NCBI RefSeq assembly: GCF_026210795.1
Contig: NC_089430.1
Location: 1,860,001 to 1,924,000 of the forward strand
Length of the DNA stretch: 64,000 nt
From: Rhizophagus irregularis
Lineage: Eukaryota; Glomeromycota; Glomeromycetes; Glomerales; Glomeraceae
Reading direction: 5' to 3'
Shown: piece by piece, positions 49,717-60,298 of the stretch
How positions within the stretch are numbered: the stretch's first letter is position 1
Layout of the letters: every line of letters begins with the position of its first letter
The notes under the pieces: model-generated
Told to the model about the DNA's origin: nothing
What the model saw: only the letters and a program-made list of their open reading frames with translations
Database searches by the model: none
Made by a program: the position numbers and the translations under genes

Positions 49717-50320
49717 TTAATTTTCACAATTTCGCAATAAACTTCTACTCTCTTCTTCATTTTCACTTATCAACACTTTAAAATTTCGAAAATTATTTTC
49801 CTTTAACTTTTTAAACTCACTTAAAAACCTTATAAGTTTTCTTTCATAATGTCGTTCTATAATATGAACGGTAATAAAAAAAAATTGTTCAATAACCTTT
49901 GATTCAATTTTAATATCATGCTACGCTACTCCATCTATTTATTTTTACGGTTATTGATGCAGGAATTACTATCTCTGTTCCAATATTTTAAGTAAATTTT
50001 TCTTTCTCTGAATAATATTCTACATGTTTCGCTGTTTCTCAAGTATTTCTATAAATTCTTCGATAAAGAGCAATATAATCTAAAAGTTCATCTATGAAAA
50101 CTAAACATAATTTAATTTCATTATCAAATCAAAATTAAAGTGCAACATATAAATCTCACCCAAGTAATAACTTATCAAGGTTACCTTCAAATTTGAGAAT
50201 CGAAGAAGAATTTTCTTCAAAAGGTCACAAATCATTTTTAATTAAAAGGAAATATTACATTAATGCACTCGGATATCCTTAGCGACTATCAAATTTGATT
50301 CTTATTCTTCGCAGTTGATC
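49717..50320 (-). pseudogene. Unrecognised gene with several nonsense codons
   Basis: On the minus strand one frame encodes PFEENSSSILKFEGNLDKLL, a plausible intron (GTGAGA..TAG, about 50165-50096), then DELLDYIALYRRIYRNT, ETAKHVEYYSEKEKF and NIGTEIVIPASITVKINRW. After a frameshift follow IKIESKVIEQFFFITVHIIE and KLKENNFRNFKVLISENEEE, to TAA 49717-49719. About five in-frame stops and one shift break it; two stops are TGA where CGA is plausible. The protein is helical and charged. The family is unknown to me. Confidence 0.45.
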
Positions 50321-50813
50321 AATTGACACTTTTGATTTTCTTAGTAAAGAAAAAATAAAAAAAAAATCGATTTCTATGATCAACTGATAAAATTACTGTA
50401 GGTTTGTAATTAACACCCTGCTAGAGTTAAATAAAACGGGATTGCGGTCAAACGTTGTAAATTAATTATAAATTAAATAAAAATCACGTGAAAATTTGTG
50501 TATATTTCATAAATAGAGGTGAAAACGTAGATCAACTGGATTATGCATTCATGTGAAAAATTACGCCGACAATATAGTTGATCACAAAAAATATTAAGAT
50601 TATTCGATTGTCATTTCTATTGTTTTGAATATTATTTGTTTCACCTTTTGAATTTGCACTTTAATTTCCTTTTTTAATCTCATTTTGAATTGCAAATCGA
50701 TTGTATTCATTGTATTCATTATTTGATCAGCTGATGTTTTTGTTTCCGTATAAGGAAATTTTTTTTTAATATAAATAATACGTAAATTTCTTTAATAGCA
50801 TTTTAAATTAACG

Positions 50814-51902
50814 ATGAACTCTCCACGAAGCACCCAAAAAATAACTGATAAAGTTGAACCAAAAAATGAATTTCTCGCACATGGAAATATTAAGGATTAC
50901 TATAATTCACGGTCCAATGAATGCAAGATATATGCCTTCTCAATGGACTATGCAGAAAAATTAAATTCCAATCCAACTTCTATAATCTGGGAACAACCTA
51001 CTCCGCATGGATTGGCCTCAGCAATCATCAATGCGTATACCCTTCATCAACACCTTCGATTCTCACCAGATGATGTTTGGTTAACAGTTGCACAGGGTGT
51101 CAGTAATCACATTTGGAGAAACGCCTACCGTTTTCGTCATTTGTTTGTTGACCATAAAGGTAAAAAAGAAATCTACCTGGACGCTCGTGATATTATAGAT
51201 CAAGTTGGTGGAAATTTTGTCGGTGATTGGCCACAAGCAATTACTCGACTTTCGGATACAGTTGATGAAAAAGTTAAAAAAGTTGCCTTAAAAGAAATTT
51301 TCGAATGTGATTTTTCTACTTCAACAAATACATCTATTATAGTCAGTCGAATTACCTTGTTAAATGCGATGAAAGAATTTTTTATCCTTAGATTGCGTGG
51401 TGGATGTGGTATTCCAAAAGTTACCCTTGATGGCACCTTAGAAGATTGGTTACACCTTCAAGAAAAAGTTGCAAATCTTCGTAATTTAGGATTGGAACTT
51501 GATTTCTGGCTCGATAGGTTGGAACCGGTCATTTCTCAATTCATTACCACTTATAAAGGAAACGTTGATGAAAACTTTTGGAATATGGTTGTTTTTCAAG
51601 CTCCTATTATTGGACCCAGTGGTTACAGCAGCGAAGAACTTGGTACACGTCCTCGTTGGGATGGATGGATAAGTGCATTATTTCCATACACTCAATTAGG
51701 ATGCTATCCTTCTGATATACCTTCTGGATTGGTTAATGTTCCATTCACATTGAGCATTAATAAAAATAACTTCCAATTAAGATTTGTTGGAGGGTTTCTA
51801 GGTTGTAGACAAGATAAGATTGATGAAGAATATGTTGTTTCGCCTGTTATTGGTTGGTATATTGATGATAAAAAACTTTCTCCAAGGGATTTAAGGGATT
51901 GA
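50814..51902 (+). CDS. DUF4419 domain protein
   Basis: Single exon, 362 residues, clear ATG and TGA. Almost the whole length matches the DUF4419 family as I know it: DVWLTVAQGVSNHIW near 87, GDWPQAITRLSDTV near 137, FILRLRGGCGIPKVTLDGT near 189, a central LDFWLDRLEPVISQF, and RWDGWISALFPY near 281. DUF4419 proteins occur in fungi and protists with no known biochemical role. A decayed partial copy lies 2.3 kb downstream at 54125-54560, and the Cys-rich peptide gene follows at 53068, so the two genes seem to have been duplicated together. Confidence 0.85.
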   Translation: MNSPRSTQKITDKVEPKNEFLAHGNIKDYYNSRSNECKIYAFSMDYAEKLNSNPTSIIWEQPTPHGLASAIINAYTLHQHLRFSPDDVWLTVAQGVSNHIWRNAYRFRHLFVDHKGKKEIYLDARDIIDQVGGNFVGDWPQAITRLSDTVDEKVKKVALKEIFECDFSTSTNTSIIVSRITLLNAMKEFFILRLRGGCGIPKVTLDGTLEDWLHLQEKVANLRNLGLELDFWLDRLEPVISQFITTYKGNVDENFWNMVVFQAPIIGPSGYSSEELGTRPRWDGWISALFPYTQLGCYPSDIPSGLVNVPFTLSINKNNFQLRFVGGFLGCRQDKIDEEYVVSPVIGWYIDDKKLSPRDLRD

Positions 51903-52209
51903 ATTATTTTTATACAAAGTTTCTTTTTTCTTCTTTCTTACAAATCCACAATTATTTTATTATTGTGTTTTCAATTATTATCAAATTAGTTTTATTACAA
52001 TAAATTTAGCTAGTGAATTTTGATTATTTTCATTTTTTATAAATATTTATTATATTGAATGTACAGTATATCTGAAATTATAATAAAATTCATACTTTAC
52101 TTACGAACCTTAACTTATGCATCTTGCAACTGATATGAGATCTTTTCCATAATTGATCTTTCAATCAAAATGAAGAGGGGTCACGACTCGTTTATCCGTA
52201 ACCCGTTTA

Positions 52210-52399
52210 CCCTGTAAAAAAAGTCTATCCGTTTTTTATATTCCAACTTTTTTTCCGTAAAAGGCTCATATTTCCAGAATTAATAACCTTATATCACGGA
52301 ATTTTTTGAATTATTTTCATTTTTTTGTGAATGGAACCGTGAAAGGCACATTCTTACGGATTATTTACAAAAAAATAACGGATAAAATTTTTTATAGGG
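52210..52399. mobile_element. MITE, 190 bp (CCCTRTAAAAAA family)
   Basis: Inverted ends CCCTGTAAAAAA and CCCTATAAAAAA with shared ATCCGT; flanked by TTA at 52207-52209 and 52400-52402. A TTA target duplication fits PIF/Harbinger-type elements. It is the same length as the element at 57415-57604 and lies between the DUF4419 gene and the first Cys-rich peptide gene. Confidence 0.8.
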
Positions 52400-52952
52400 T
52401 TAATCGGATACAATCCGGGTATATTAGGGGAATACAGTAACAAATGGGTAAAAATGGCTGGCCGTGTTTGTATCCGTTTTTTATGTTGATACAAATATAC
52501 CCGAGTAAAGCCGGGTTATCTACCCGGGTATGCCCCGGGTAATTACTCTAATCAAAATTAAAGCTTTCCAGAATCAAAGGTTTATATAAATTACATTTAG
52601 GAACTTTACTAGAAAAATGGACCCTGAAACAATGAAACATGTATCATTAGTGATAGTCATATAATTTTTTAATTTTATTAACATTGACCAAAAAAAAATT
52701 AAATTTTTCGGTCAGAATTAAGTAATGTGTTGTCAGTCACTAATAATGAGCTTTAGCAACGCTTATTATATAATACTTTATTTTTTAAAGTTTAACAATG
52801 TCAAAGTCTTAATAAATTCAATAAATATCTAATACTCAGATATATAAACGGGTATAAATGGGTATTTCCCGTTATGGAGTTGTTATGATCCGGATCCAGA
52901 AATTCTGCACAGTCAGTTATTTAGCCAGAGAAGGTTAGTCTTGAGTGCAATT

Positions 52953-52967
52953 GTCACCGTGAGTCAT
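52953..52967 (+). promoter_or_regulatory. Conserved TGAGTCA motif upstream of Cys-rich gene 1
   Basis: GTCACCGTGAGTCAT. The same GTCAC-n2-TGAGTCAT arrangement stands before all four members (55200-55214, 56561-56575, 58225-58239), 93-101 bp before each ATG. TGAGTCA is the consensus of Gcn4/AP-1-type bZIP factors; binding here is inference. Confidence 0.5.
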
Positions 52968-53067
52968 AACTTGTAACTGCATTAATAACGTTAAATTCCG
53001 AATGATGCCGCAATTGAATTAATCAATATTTAAAGACAAAGCTTTCTTACATTTTTTTTCTTGAATA

Positions 53068-53273
53068 ATGGATTATATAAGTAAGAGTCACAGAGTCATT
53101 GATTTATCTGCTAGAATTTATTCTATTAATTAACTTCTAACCTTTTTTTATTTATTTAAGCTGATGCGTGCTCGTTTATGAATTGTGGCAAAGAAACGTC
53201 ATGCATTGTCTGCGGGAGTAAGCGAGGCGGTGGGGCATGCCGTGAACATTGTACATGCGGTAATTGTAAGTAA
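53068..53273 (+). CDS. Cys-rich peptide gene 1 (41 residues, 8 Cys)
   Basis: Exon 1 is only 13 nt (53068-53080), followed by GTAAGA. Exon 2 is 53161-53273 after TTTATTTAAG and ends TGTAAGTAA. The peptide starts MDYITDAC and has cysteines at 8, 13, 19, 22, 31, 35, 37 and 40, with a Gly/Lys/Arg insert between the fourth and fifth and the end EHCTCGNCK. The Cys density and CxC motif suggest a metallothionein-like or other metal/redox peptide, but the sequence matches no family I can name. No signal peptide is visible. TGTAAGTAA reads as Cys-Lys-stop but also contains a perfect splice donor (GTAAGT), so the exon could be internal to a longer gene. Confidence 0.55.
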
Positions 53274-54124
53274 AATCTCTTTTTTATTTTCGTAAATCAT
53301 AATGACTCAATGACTCTGTGAAAAAAGAAAATGAAAAGTTATATTTCTATCATTTATATCCATATTTACAATAAACAAATTTTTTATTTTCAATTTATAA
53401 ATTTTTATAAAACGTAATACGTTATTATAAACTGAAAATTTTATACTTGATAAAAAATATTTCCATTTGCAAAGATGTATATAAAATTGATGAGAGGATT
53501 ATTTTGAGCTAAACTAAAAATAATTTCCTGATGTCAAAATGGTCTTTATACTATTTGTTTTATTACCTCCTATGTTACTTAGAATTTCGCCATGGTCAGA
53601 ATGAAAGTTTAGGTAAAATACTTATGATTTTTAGTTTAATTTATAAATAAGTAACTTGCCTTATTGTATCGTAGTTATTTTAAAAGTCAAGATACTTTAA
53701 CCATTTATCGCCGTTTTCGAATTGGTGTGATCGTCGATCAATTTCTATAATTGACTCAAAATAAAATCAATATCATTTGATCTGTGTAATGCTAAGCCAC
53801 CATCGTATAATATTCACCTTTTATTTTTGTTATAGCTTATAAACCGATTCCTAAAGACCTGATTGATTCCTATAGATTCCAAAGTTTCTTAATAACTCCA
53901 ACCAAATAAAAGATAATACTTTTTCATTTTATTTTTATAATTTCTAACTATTTTTTCGTTTCTATCTATTTTTTTCATTAGTGTAAATAAGCTGTATTTG
54001 TATTTCTTGTTTTTGGTTGCTTTCGGTATTCGCAGTTTTATAAATAAAATATATCACCTGATCACAGTAATTCGAAAATGGCGATAAAAAGTTTAAATGA
54101 AACATCACATATTGTAAATATTAC
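53274..54124. other. Spacer in the Cys-rich array
   Basis: Begins with AATGACTCAATGACTCTGTG (53301-53320), complementary to the intron motif at 53087-53100. Otherwise no feature recognised. Confidence 0.45.
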
Positions 54125-54560
54125 TTGGCTAGACCATAAAGAAAAATTCAAGAAAATTCTAATGGCGCTATAGTATTGATATTAATATTTCATATAACAT
54201 CTGGAATAGGTTGCTTGCGACATTTTAGGATATGATGATGGAAAGTTTGTCAGGGATTTGCCGCAAGCAATTACTCGATTTTCAGATTCTATCAACAAAC
54301 GAATTAAAAAAGTAAATGTTCGAATGTTTGATTTATCTACTTTAACAAATGCATCTATTATTCTATTACTACCAGTCGAATTATCTTGTTAGATACGATG
54401 AAAGAATATTTTACGTGGTGGCTAATCGCTGTGGTAAATTGATAGTATCTTGGAAGATTGATTACACCTTTAAGAAAAGTTGTAAAAAAAAATTTCATGT
54501 TTAGATAGGCTAGAACCGATCATTGCTCAATTCTTATCACTTCTTAATTAATCAAATTTA
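54125..54560 (+). pseudogene. Decayed partial copy of the DUF4419 gene
   Basis: Phrases line up in order with 51150-51545 of the intact gene, for example GCAAGCAATTACTCGATTTT, AACAAATGCATCTATTAT, CGATGAAAGAAT and TAGGCTAGAACCGATCATT. There are many indels and stops. The C-terminal third is deleted, and the sequence after 54560 resembles the 3' flank of the intact gene. Confidence 0.75.
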
Positions 54561-55313
54561 TTCTTATACGAAGTTTCTTTTTTTTTTCCCTTACGAGTTT
54601 ACAATTATATGTTTAAATTAGAAAATTCGTAAACATACAGTATTTATAAGATAACATTTTTCCGCTCAATTTTTTTTTTTACGCGTACGCGAGAACTTAC
54701 TGTGTTTGTATAATAGTTTGTAATAAAGTTAGAAAATAGAAATTGTTATTTTGCTGACAAAGTTAAAACTTAGCAATGGAAAAAATTGTTTTTTCCTCCT
54801 TATTATTAAATAAACGTTTTTATTAAATACAAATGGATAATAAAAACTTAGTAACAATCACTTTATATGATCATGTTCTGTTATTAACATTAACTATACT
54901 TAAAACTACAAATAATATATAATCTTCTACGATATCATATAACTACTAAGTATCTTTAAAGATTGAAGATCATAATTAATTTATATTTGTCAATGTCGTT
55001 AGAATTATTTGTATAATCCTTTTCTCCTTTCTATTTAAACTTTTAAACTTACTATATTTTCATATATTGGTAAATCTCTTACATCCATAAATTCCAAATT
55101 TCTATCTTATCGTCATATCGTGATCGAAAAAAAATTTTTAATATTGACATTAACAAATATTTATAATGCGTGATGCAGGGGCACATTGACAAATAAATTG
55201 TCACAGTGAGTCATAAATAGTAATACGTTAAATTCCGAAGATTTGTTACATTGAGTTCAGGTTATTTTTTTTTATTTAAAGGCAAGCTTTTTCCTACACT
55301 TTTTTAAAAAATC

Positions 55314-55496
55314 ATGTCTTATAAAATAAGTAAGGTCACAGAGTCATTAGTCTTCTACTAACATGTATTCCGTTATTAACTAACTTTTAACTTTTTTTAT
55401 TTAAGCTGGTGTGTGCTTGGTTTTTGATTGTGAACTTGATATAAAATGCAGTAAATGTAATGCAATAGACATTGTGGCTGTGGTCAATGTAAGTAA
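55314..55496 (+). pseudogene. Cys-rich peptide gene 2, frameshifted
   Basis: Same layout as its neighbours: exon 1 55314-55329 ending at GTAAGG, acceptor TTTATTTAAG, exon 2 from 55406. Relative to genes 3 and 4, four bases are missing after TGTAA at 55456-55460, so the frame shifts before the last four cysteines; the expected TGTAAGTAA end still stands at 55488-55496. It follows the decayed DUF4419 copy, mirroring the order of the intact pair. Confidence 0.6.
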
Positions 55497-56669
55497 AATT
55501 TTTTTTATTCTCATAAATAATGACTCAATGACTCTGTGACTCTGTGACAAAAATAAGCAAATTGTAAATTTTTATAAGTAAGTTATGCAATTTCTTTAAT
55601 TATATCAAATATTATACAATAAACATAATATATTCATCATGTTCAACCAATTTACAAAATTACGAGTTCAATATATATGATGTATTATTGTAGACTGAAA
55701 ACGGTATGTTTTATGTTCTCTCTTCGTCATAAATATCTTTGTAGAGTTATTTAGAAAAAAATTAAATGAACATATAAAATTTATTCTTTAAACTGTCATT
55801 CATCATATTGGCAAACCACCCTCTAATAATAGAAAAAAAGAAGGTAACCTATAACTAATGAACGAGATCATAGCTATAAATCTAAAATCAGGTGGTAACG
55901 AAAAATATTAACGGGTAAAGTAGAAGACAGTTCCTATAAAATAAAACCCACGTATTTATCTTTCACTCCGGAAGGAATGCTACACGTAAATACTGTAAAG
56001 TGTAGAAAGATGGGCGGCCAAAAGATTTGCATAAGCAAAAAATATACAAATACCTCGTGATCCAAGCGTTATCAACGTCCGGGTAAAGAAATTGCTAAAA
56101 AGGAATTGTGAATTTGTTTTCTAATCACATGACGTATCACCGATGCATTACTTTTGATCGTTGACTTAAAAAAACTAATTTTTAAAGATTAAAAATATGC
56201 CTTCATAGAAAAGTTAAATAATTAAAATAACCTAAAATCATTATAGTATAAACTTAATTTATTGATAATTTCATTAATTGAAAATTTTTTATTTATGCAT
56301 ATTTGCATATAAAATCAGTTAATTTTTGCATTAATATTGTATGAATTTTCTAAATATTATATTTATATGAAGTAATACACTATATTTTAGTAATAATTAA
56401 AAATTGTAAATATATAAGTAAATTTTTCAATCGCCGAATTTATATTAGATTAATCTAAGCTAAATCGGGTCGGTCGAGATAATTAATAAAGATCGGCATA
56501 ATTAACAGATAAATTGATACCGGGTCGACTCGCATCTAAAGGTACACTGACAAAATATTTGTCACATTGAGTCATAAGTAGTAATTGAATTGATACGTTA
56601 AATTCCGAAGGATCAACAGATTTTTTCTTTTATTTAAGACAAACTTTTGCCTCGCTTTTTTTAATAAAA

Positions 56670-56854
56670 ATGTCTTATGAAAGAAGTAAGGGTCACAGAG
56701 TCATTAGTCTTCTACTAAAATGTATTCCGTTAACTAACTTTTAACTTTTTTTATTTAAGCTGGTATATGCTCGCGTTTAGAATGTACTTTTAGTGTATCA
56801 TGCACTAATTGTAGGTCGTGCAATAGTCATTGTACCTGTGGTCTATGTAAGTGA
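56670..56854 (+). CDS. Cys-rich peptide gene 3 (36 residues, 8 Cys)
   Basis: Exon 1 56670-56685 (16 nt), exon 2 56760-56854. It starts MSYERTGICSRLEC; cysteines stand at 9, 14, 20, 23, 26, 30, 32 and 35, and it ends SHCTCGLCK with TGA. Spacing C-x4-C-x5-C-x2-C-x2-C-x3-C-x-C-x2-C is identical to gene 4 although most other residues differ, which suggests selection on the cysteines. The role is likely metal or redox binding (inference). The same caveat applies as for gene 1: TGTAAGTGA also contains GTAAGT. Confidence 0.6.
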
Positions 56855-57414
56855 AATTTTTTTATTCTCATAAATAATGACTCAATGACTCTGACAAAAA
56901 TAAACATAATACAAATTCTATCGAGTAAGTTATAATACTCTTATAAATCCTATATTTTATATATTTCTATCATTATAAACACTATACCTATATATATAAT
57001 AAACAAAAATTTTTTTACATGTATATTCATCACATTCTGATATTTTCAATAAATTTATAAAATTATAAAGTTCAAAACACGTTATGCAAAACTATTATGC
57101 ATTATTAGAAAGATTTTACTCTCTGGTAAAATGTATTTCAAATCCCTACTTTGCAAGATAAGGATCGTTACAGCAGAGAACATAATACATATGTCTAGAG
57201 TTATTTAGAAAAAATCAAATGAAACTATTCTTTTAAACTGCCATTCACCATATTGGCAAACCCACCCTCTAATAACAGAAAAAAGGAAACCTATAACTAA
57301 TGAACGGGATCATAGCTATAAATCTAAAATAGGGTGGTAACGAAAAATATTAACGGGCAAAGTAGAAGACAGTCTCTATAAAATAAAATCCCGTATTTAT
57401 CTTCACTCTGGAAG

Positions 57415-57604
57415 CCCTATAAAAAATTTTTATCCGAATATTTCCATTATTTTTCCGTGTCTTCCGTAAAAAATCCGTGAAAATGAGGATATCCGTGTTA
57501 GCGAGATGAAAATTTCCATGATTTAAGGCTATAAATTCCATGAAAATGATACATTCACGGAAAAAACATGGAAAGATAAAACACGGATCAGATTTTTTAC
57601 AGGG
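57415..57604. mobile_element. MITE, 190 bp, same family as 52210-52399
   Basis: Ends CCCTATAAAAAATTTTTATC and the complement of CCCTGTAAAAAATCTGATCC. The neighbouring repeat unit lacks it: the matching sequence near 55968-55985 runs on without an insert. The target duplication is unclear here. Confidence 0.8.
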
Positions 57605-58331
57605 TAAGGAGTGTTACATGTAAATACTGTAAGGTGTAGAATGATGGCGGCCAAAAGATTTCATCAGCAAAAAAATATACAAATACCTCGTGATCCAAGC
57701 GTTATCAACGTCTGGGGTAAAGAAATTGCTAAAAATAGAATAATCACTCATTTTAAGATTAAAAATATGCCTTCATAACAAAGTTAAATAATTAAAATAA
57801 CCTAAAATCATTATAGTATAAACTTAATTTATTGCTAATTTCACTAATTGAAAATTTTTTATTTATGCAAATAAAACCAGTTAATTTTGCATTAATATTT
57901 TATGAATTTTCTAAATATTATGTTTATTTATATTGTCTTTCAGAAGTAATACACTATTAATCTTTTATATTTTAGTAATAATTAAAAATTTCCAATATAA
58001 AAGTATAATCTTTATCAGTTTTATATATTCCAAATAAAATTTTGGGAAATTAGAATTTATATTCGATTAATCCAAGCTAAATCGGGCCGGTTGGGAGAAA
58101 TTAATTAATAAAGATCGGCATAATTTTTTGATTTACAATATAGAAATTGATACCGGGTCGACTCGGGCAAGAAGAGCATCTATAACCAGAATAAACCAGA
58201 TGCGGGTGCACTGACAAAATAATTGTCACATTGAGTCATAAGTAGGAATTGAATTGATACGCTAAATTCCGAAGGATTGACCCATTTTTTTTTATTTAAG
58301 ATAAACTTTTGCTTGCTTTTTTTTAATAAAA

Positions 58332-58517
58332 ATGTCTTATAAAATAAGTAAGGGTCATAGAGTCATTAGTCTTCTACTAAAATGTATTCTGTTAAACTAA
58401 CTTTTAACTTTTTTTATTTAAGCTGATGCGTGCTTGTATTTTGGATGTGACCATAATGTAAAATGCAGTAATTGTAAGATGTGCAATAAACATTGTTCCT
58501 GTGGTTTATGTAAGTAA
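58332..58517 (+). CDS. Cys-rich peptide gene 4 (36 residues, 8 Cys)
   Basis: Exon 1 58332-58347, exon 2 58423-58517, GT..AG intron of 75 bp. It starts MSYKITDACLYFGCDHNVKC and ends NKHCSCGLCK followed by TAA. Cysteines are at 9, 14, 20, 23, 26, 30, 32 and 35, exactly as in gene 3, with His29 before Cys30 conserved in genes 1, 3 and 4. The TGAGTCA motif is 93 bp upstream. The first exon encodes only five residues and one base. It is the last recognisable member of the array. Confidence 0.6.
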
Positions 58518-60298
58518 AATTTTTTTATTCTCATAAATAATGACTCAATGACTCTGACAAAAATAAACATAATACAAATTCTGTCGAGTAAGTTATAATA
58601 CTCTTATAAATCCTATATTTTATATTTCTATAAACACTATACCCATATATACAATAAACATAAATTTTTTTACTATATATTCATCACGTTCTGGTATTTT
58701 CAATAAATTTATAAAATTATAAAGTTCAAAACATGTAATGCAAGCTATTATGCATTATTAGAAAAATGTAAAATGTACATTAATTTGTATACCCCAATAC
58801 CCTTCTTTGCCTATGAGGTTATTAAAAGTTGGTCTAGGGCTTATAGAAATACCCATTGGCATTGTTAAGGATAACAACAGTAGAGCAGCTGTTTCATACA
58901 AATAGCCCATATAGTGTTCTGTAAGACCCAGGACTACATATAGATTACGTTATGAAGTTTATGGATCGTCCTCTGGTGCAGTGACGCTTGGAATATCACT
59001 ACATACATTGCGATACCCACTTATCTGCGTATTCCTTAAAGCTACTTTGTACACCAATTTAAATTCCAAAGCCTTTATTTCTTCAAATATATAGGACTCT
59101 TATTTTTCAGTCAAGAACTTTCGAATGTATGCCATCCTTAATGATCCTTTGAGAATGCGTAAAAGATACATTATTAACTCTAGAGTTTACTGAATAATTC
59201 TTTATGAAATACAATCGATAATTCAAGGTTATCTAGTTTAACACCGTGTTCACATATTAGTTAAAAATGCTTGCCTCTATATTACGCTCTTATTTTCTTA
59301 CAATGTTATTCATTTTTTTTACACATTTTTTGGGTTTAAAAGGAAAAATTTGTTTAATTCCTATATTTATCGCTTCAACTTTTTTTTTGATAATGGCGTC
59401 ATAATTTCCATACTTTCTTTATTAAGCATGTTATCCTTAGAACTAAAGGCATAATTTACGGTTTATGATGATTAACAATAAAATTGTAATATACATACGT
59501 GCATGTTCATGTGATTTTCAAATTTACCAGTAAGTGTTTTTGCGTTTCCAGATATTTTAATTTCTGGACAAAAATGTCCGGAAAATATCCAGGTAATATA
59601 CGGAATGAATTATATATCGAAAATGAATGTCCGGAAAACATCACGCACCACAATAAAATTTGTGTAACATCATCCTATTCGAAGAAAATTTAAGCGAAAG
59701 TTTCATACTTTTATTTATGTAAACCTTAAGAAAGACCTTACGAAAAACCTTATGTATGTAGTTTATATTCTTGCTTAATTTATAAATATTGATTAAACTT
59801 ATTTTTTTTTTTACTTTAGAAGTCGGAATGGTAATTAGAAAAATAAAAGTCGTACATATGCTAAAGTAATTACTAAAACCGAAAGTGGCCCACCCTTGTT
59901 TAAAAAAAAAGGCTAAATATAGAAACATTGTCGCTACATTTTTTTTTTGTAGTCTAAATTGATTTACTATTATCTTCCTCTTTCAGACATGTCACGTGAT
60001 TCTGCATACGTCCTGATCGTTTCAGTTATTAGGGAGTAGGGGCTACGGTAAAAGAAAGGTTTCATGTATTTATTTACTTGAATATAATGTATTTTGTTAA
60101 TTATGAAATTTCTTTTTTAAGAAATATTTAACAAGACGGGAGTTACAACAAATTAATAAGATTTTCTGAGAAATTTACTATTAAAAGGTACAATAGGTAC
60201 AATCAAAAAGAAATAAATAAGCCTTTTTTTTCTTTTTTTTCTTTAAAAAAAAACAAAAAAAAAAATTTGAACTTAGTCTCTCAATTACTTTCATAAAA
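58518..60298. other. Spacer after the Cys-rich array
   Basis: Starts with AATGACTCAATGACTCTGAC at 58539-58558. About 58790-59120 is less AT-rich and may be an old transposon, but no reading frame or end repeat could be identified. No gene supported. Confidence 0.4.

Noticed and set aside
53068-58517. Cys-rich units as zinc-finger or kinase N-terminal exons
   Set aside because: The kinase N-terminal domains here have CxxC pairs followed by a WTSGN-type segment, which the units lack, and their spacing differs; no classic zinc-finger spacing fits.
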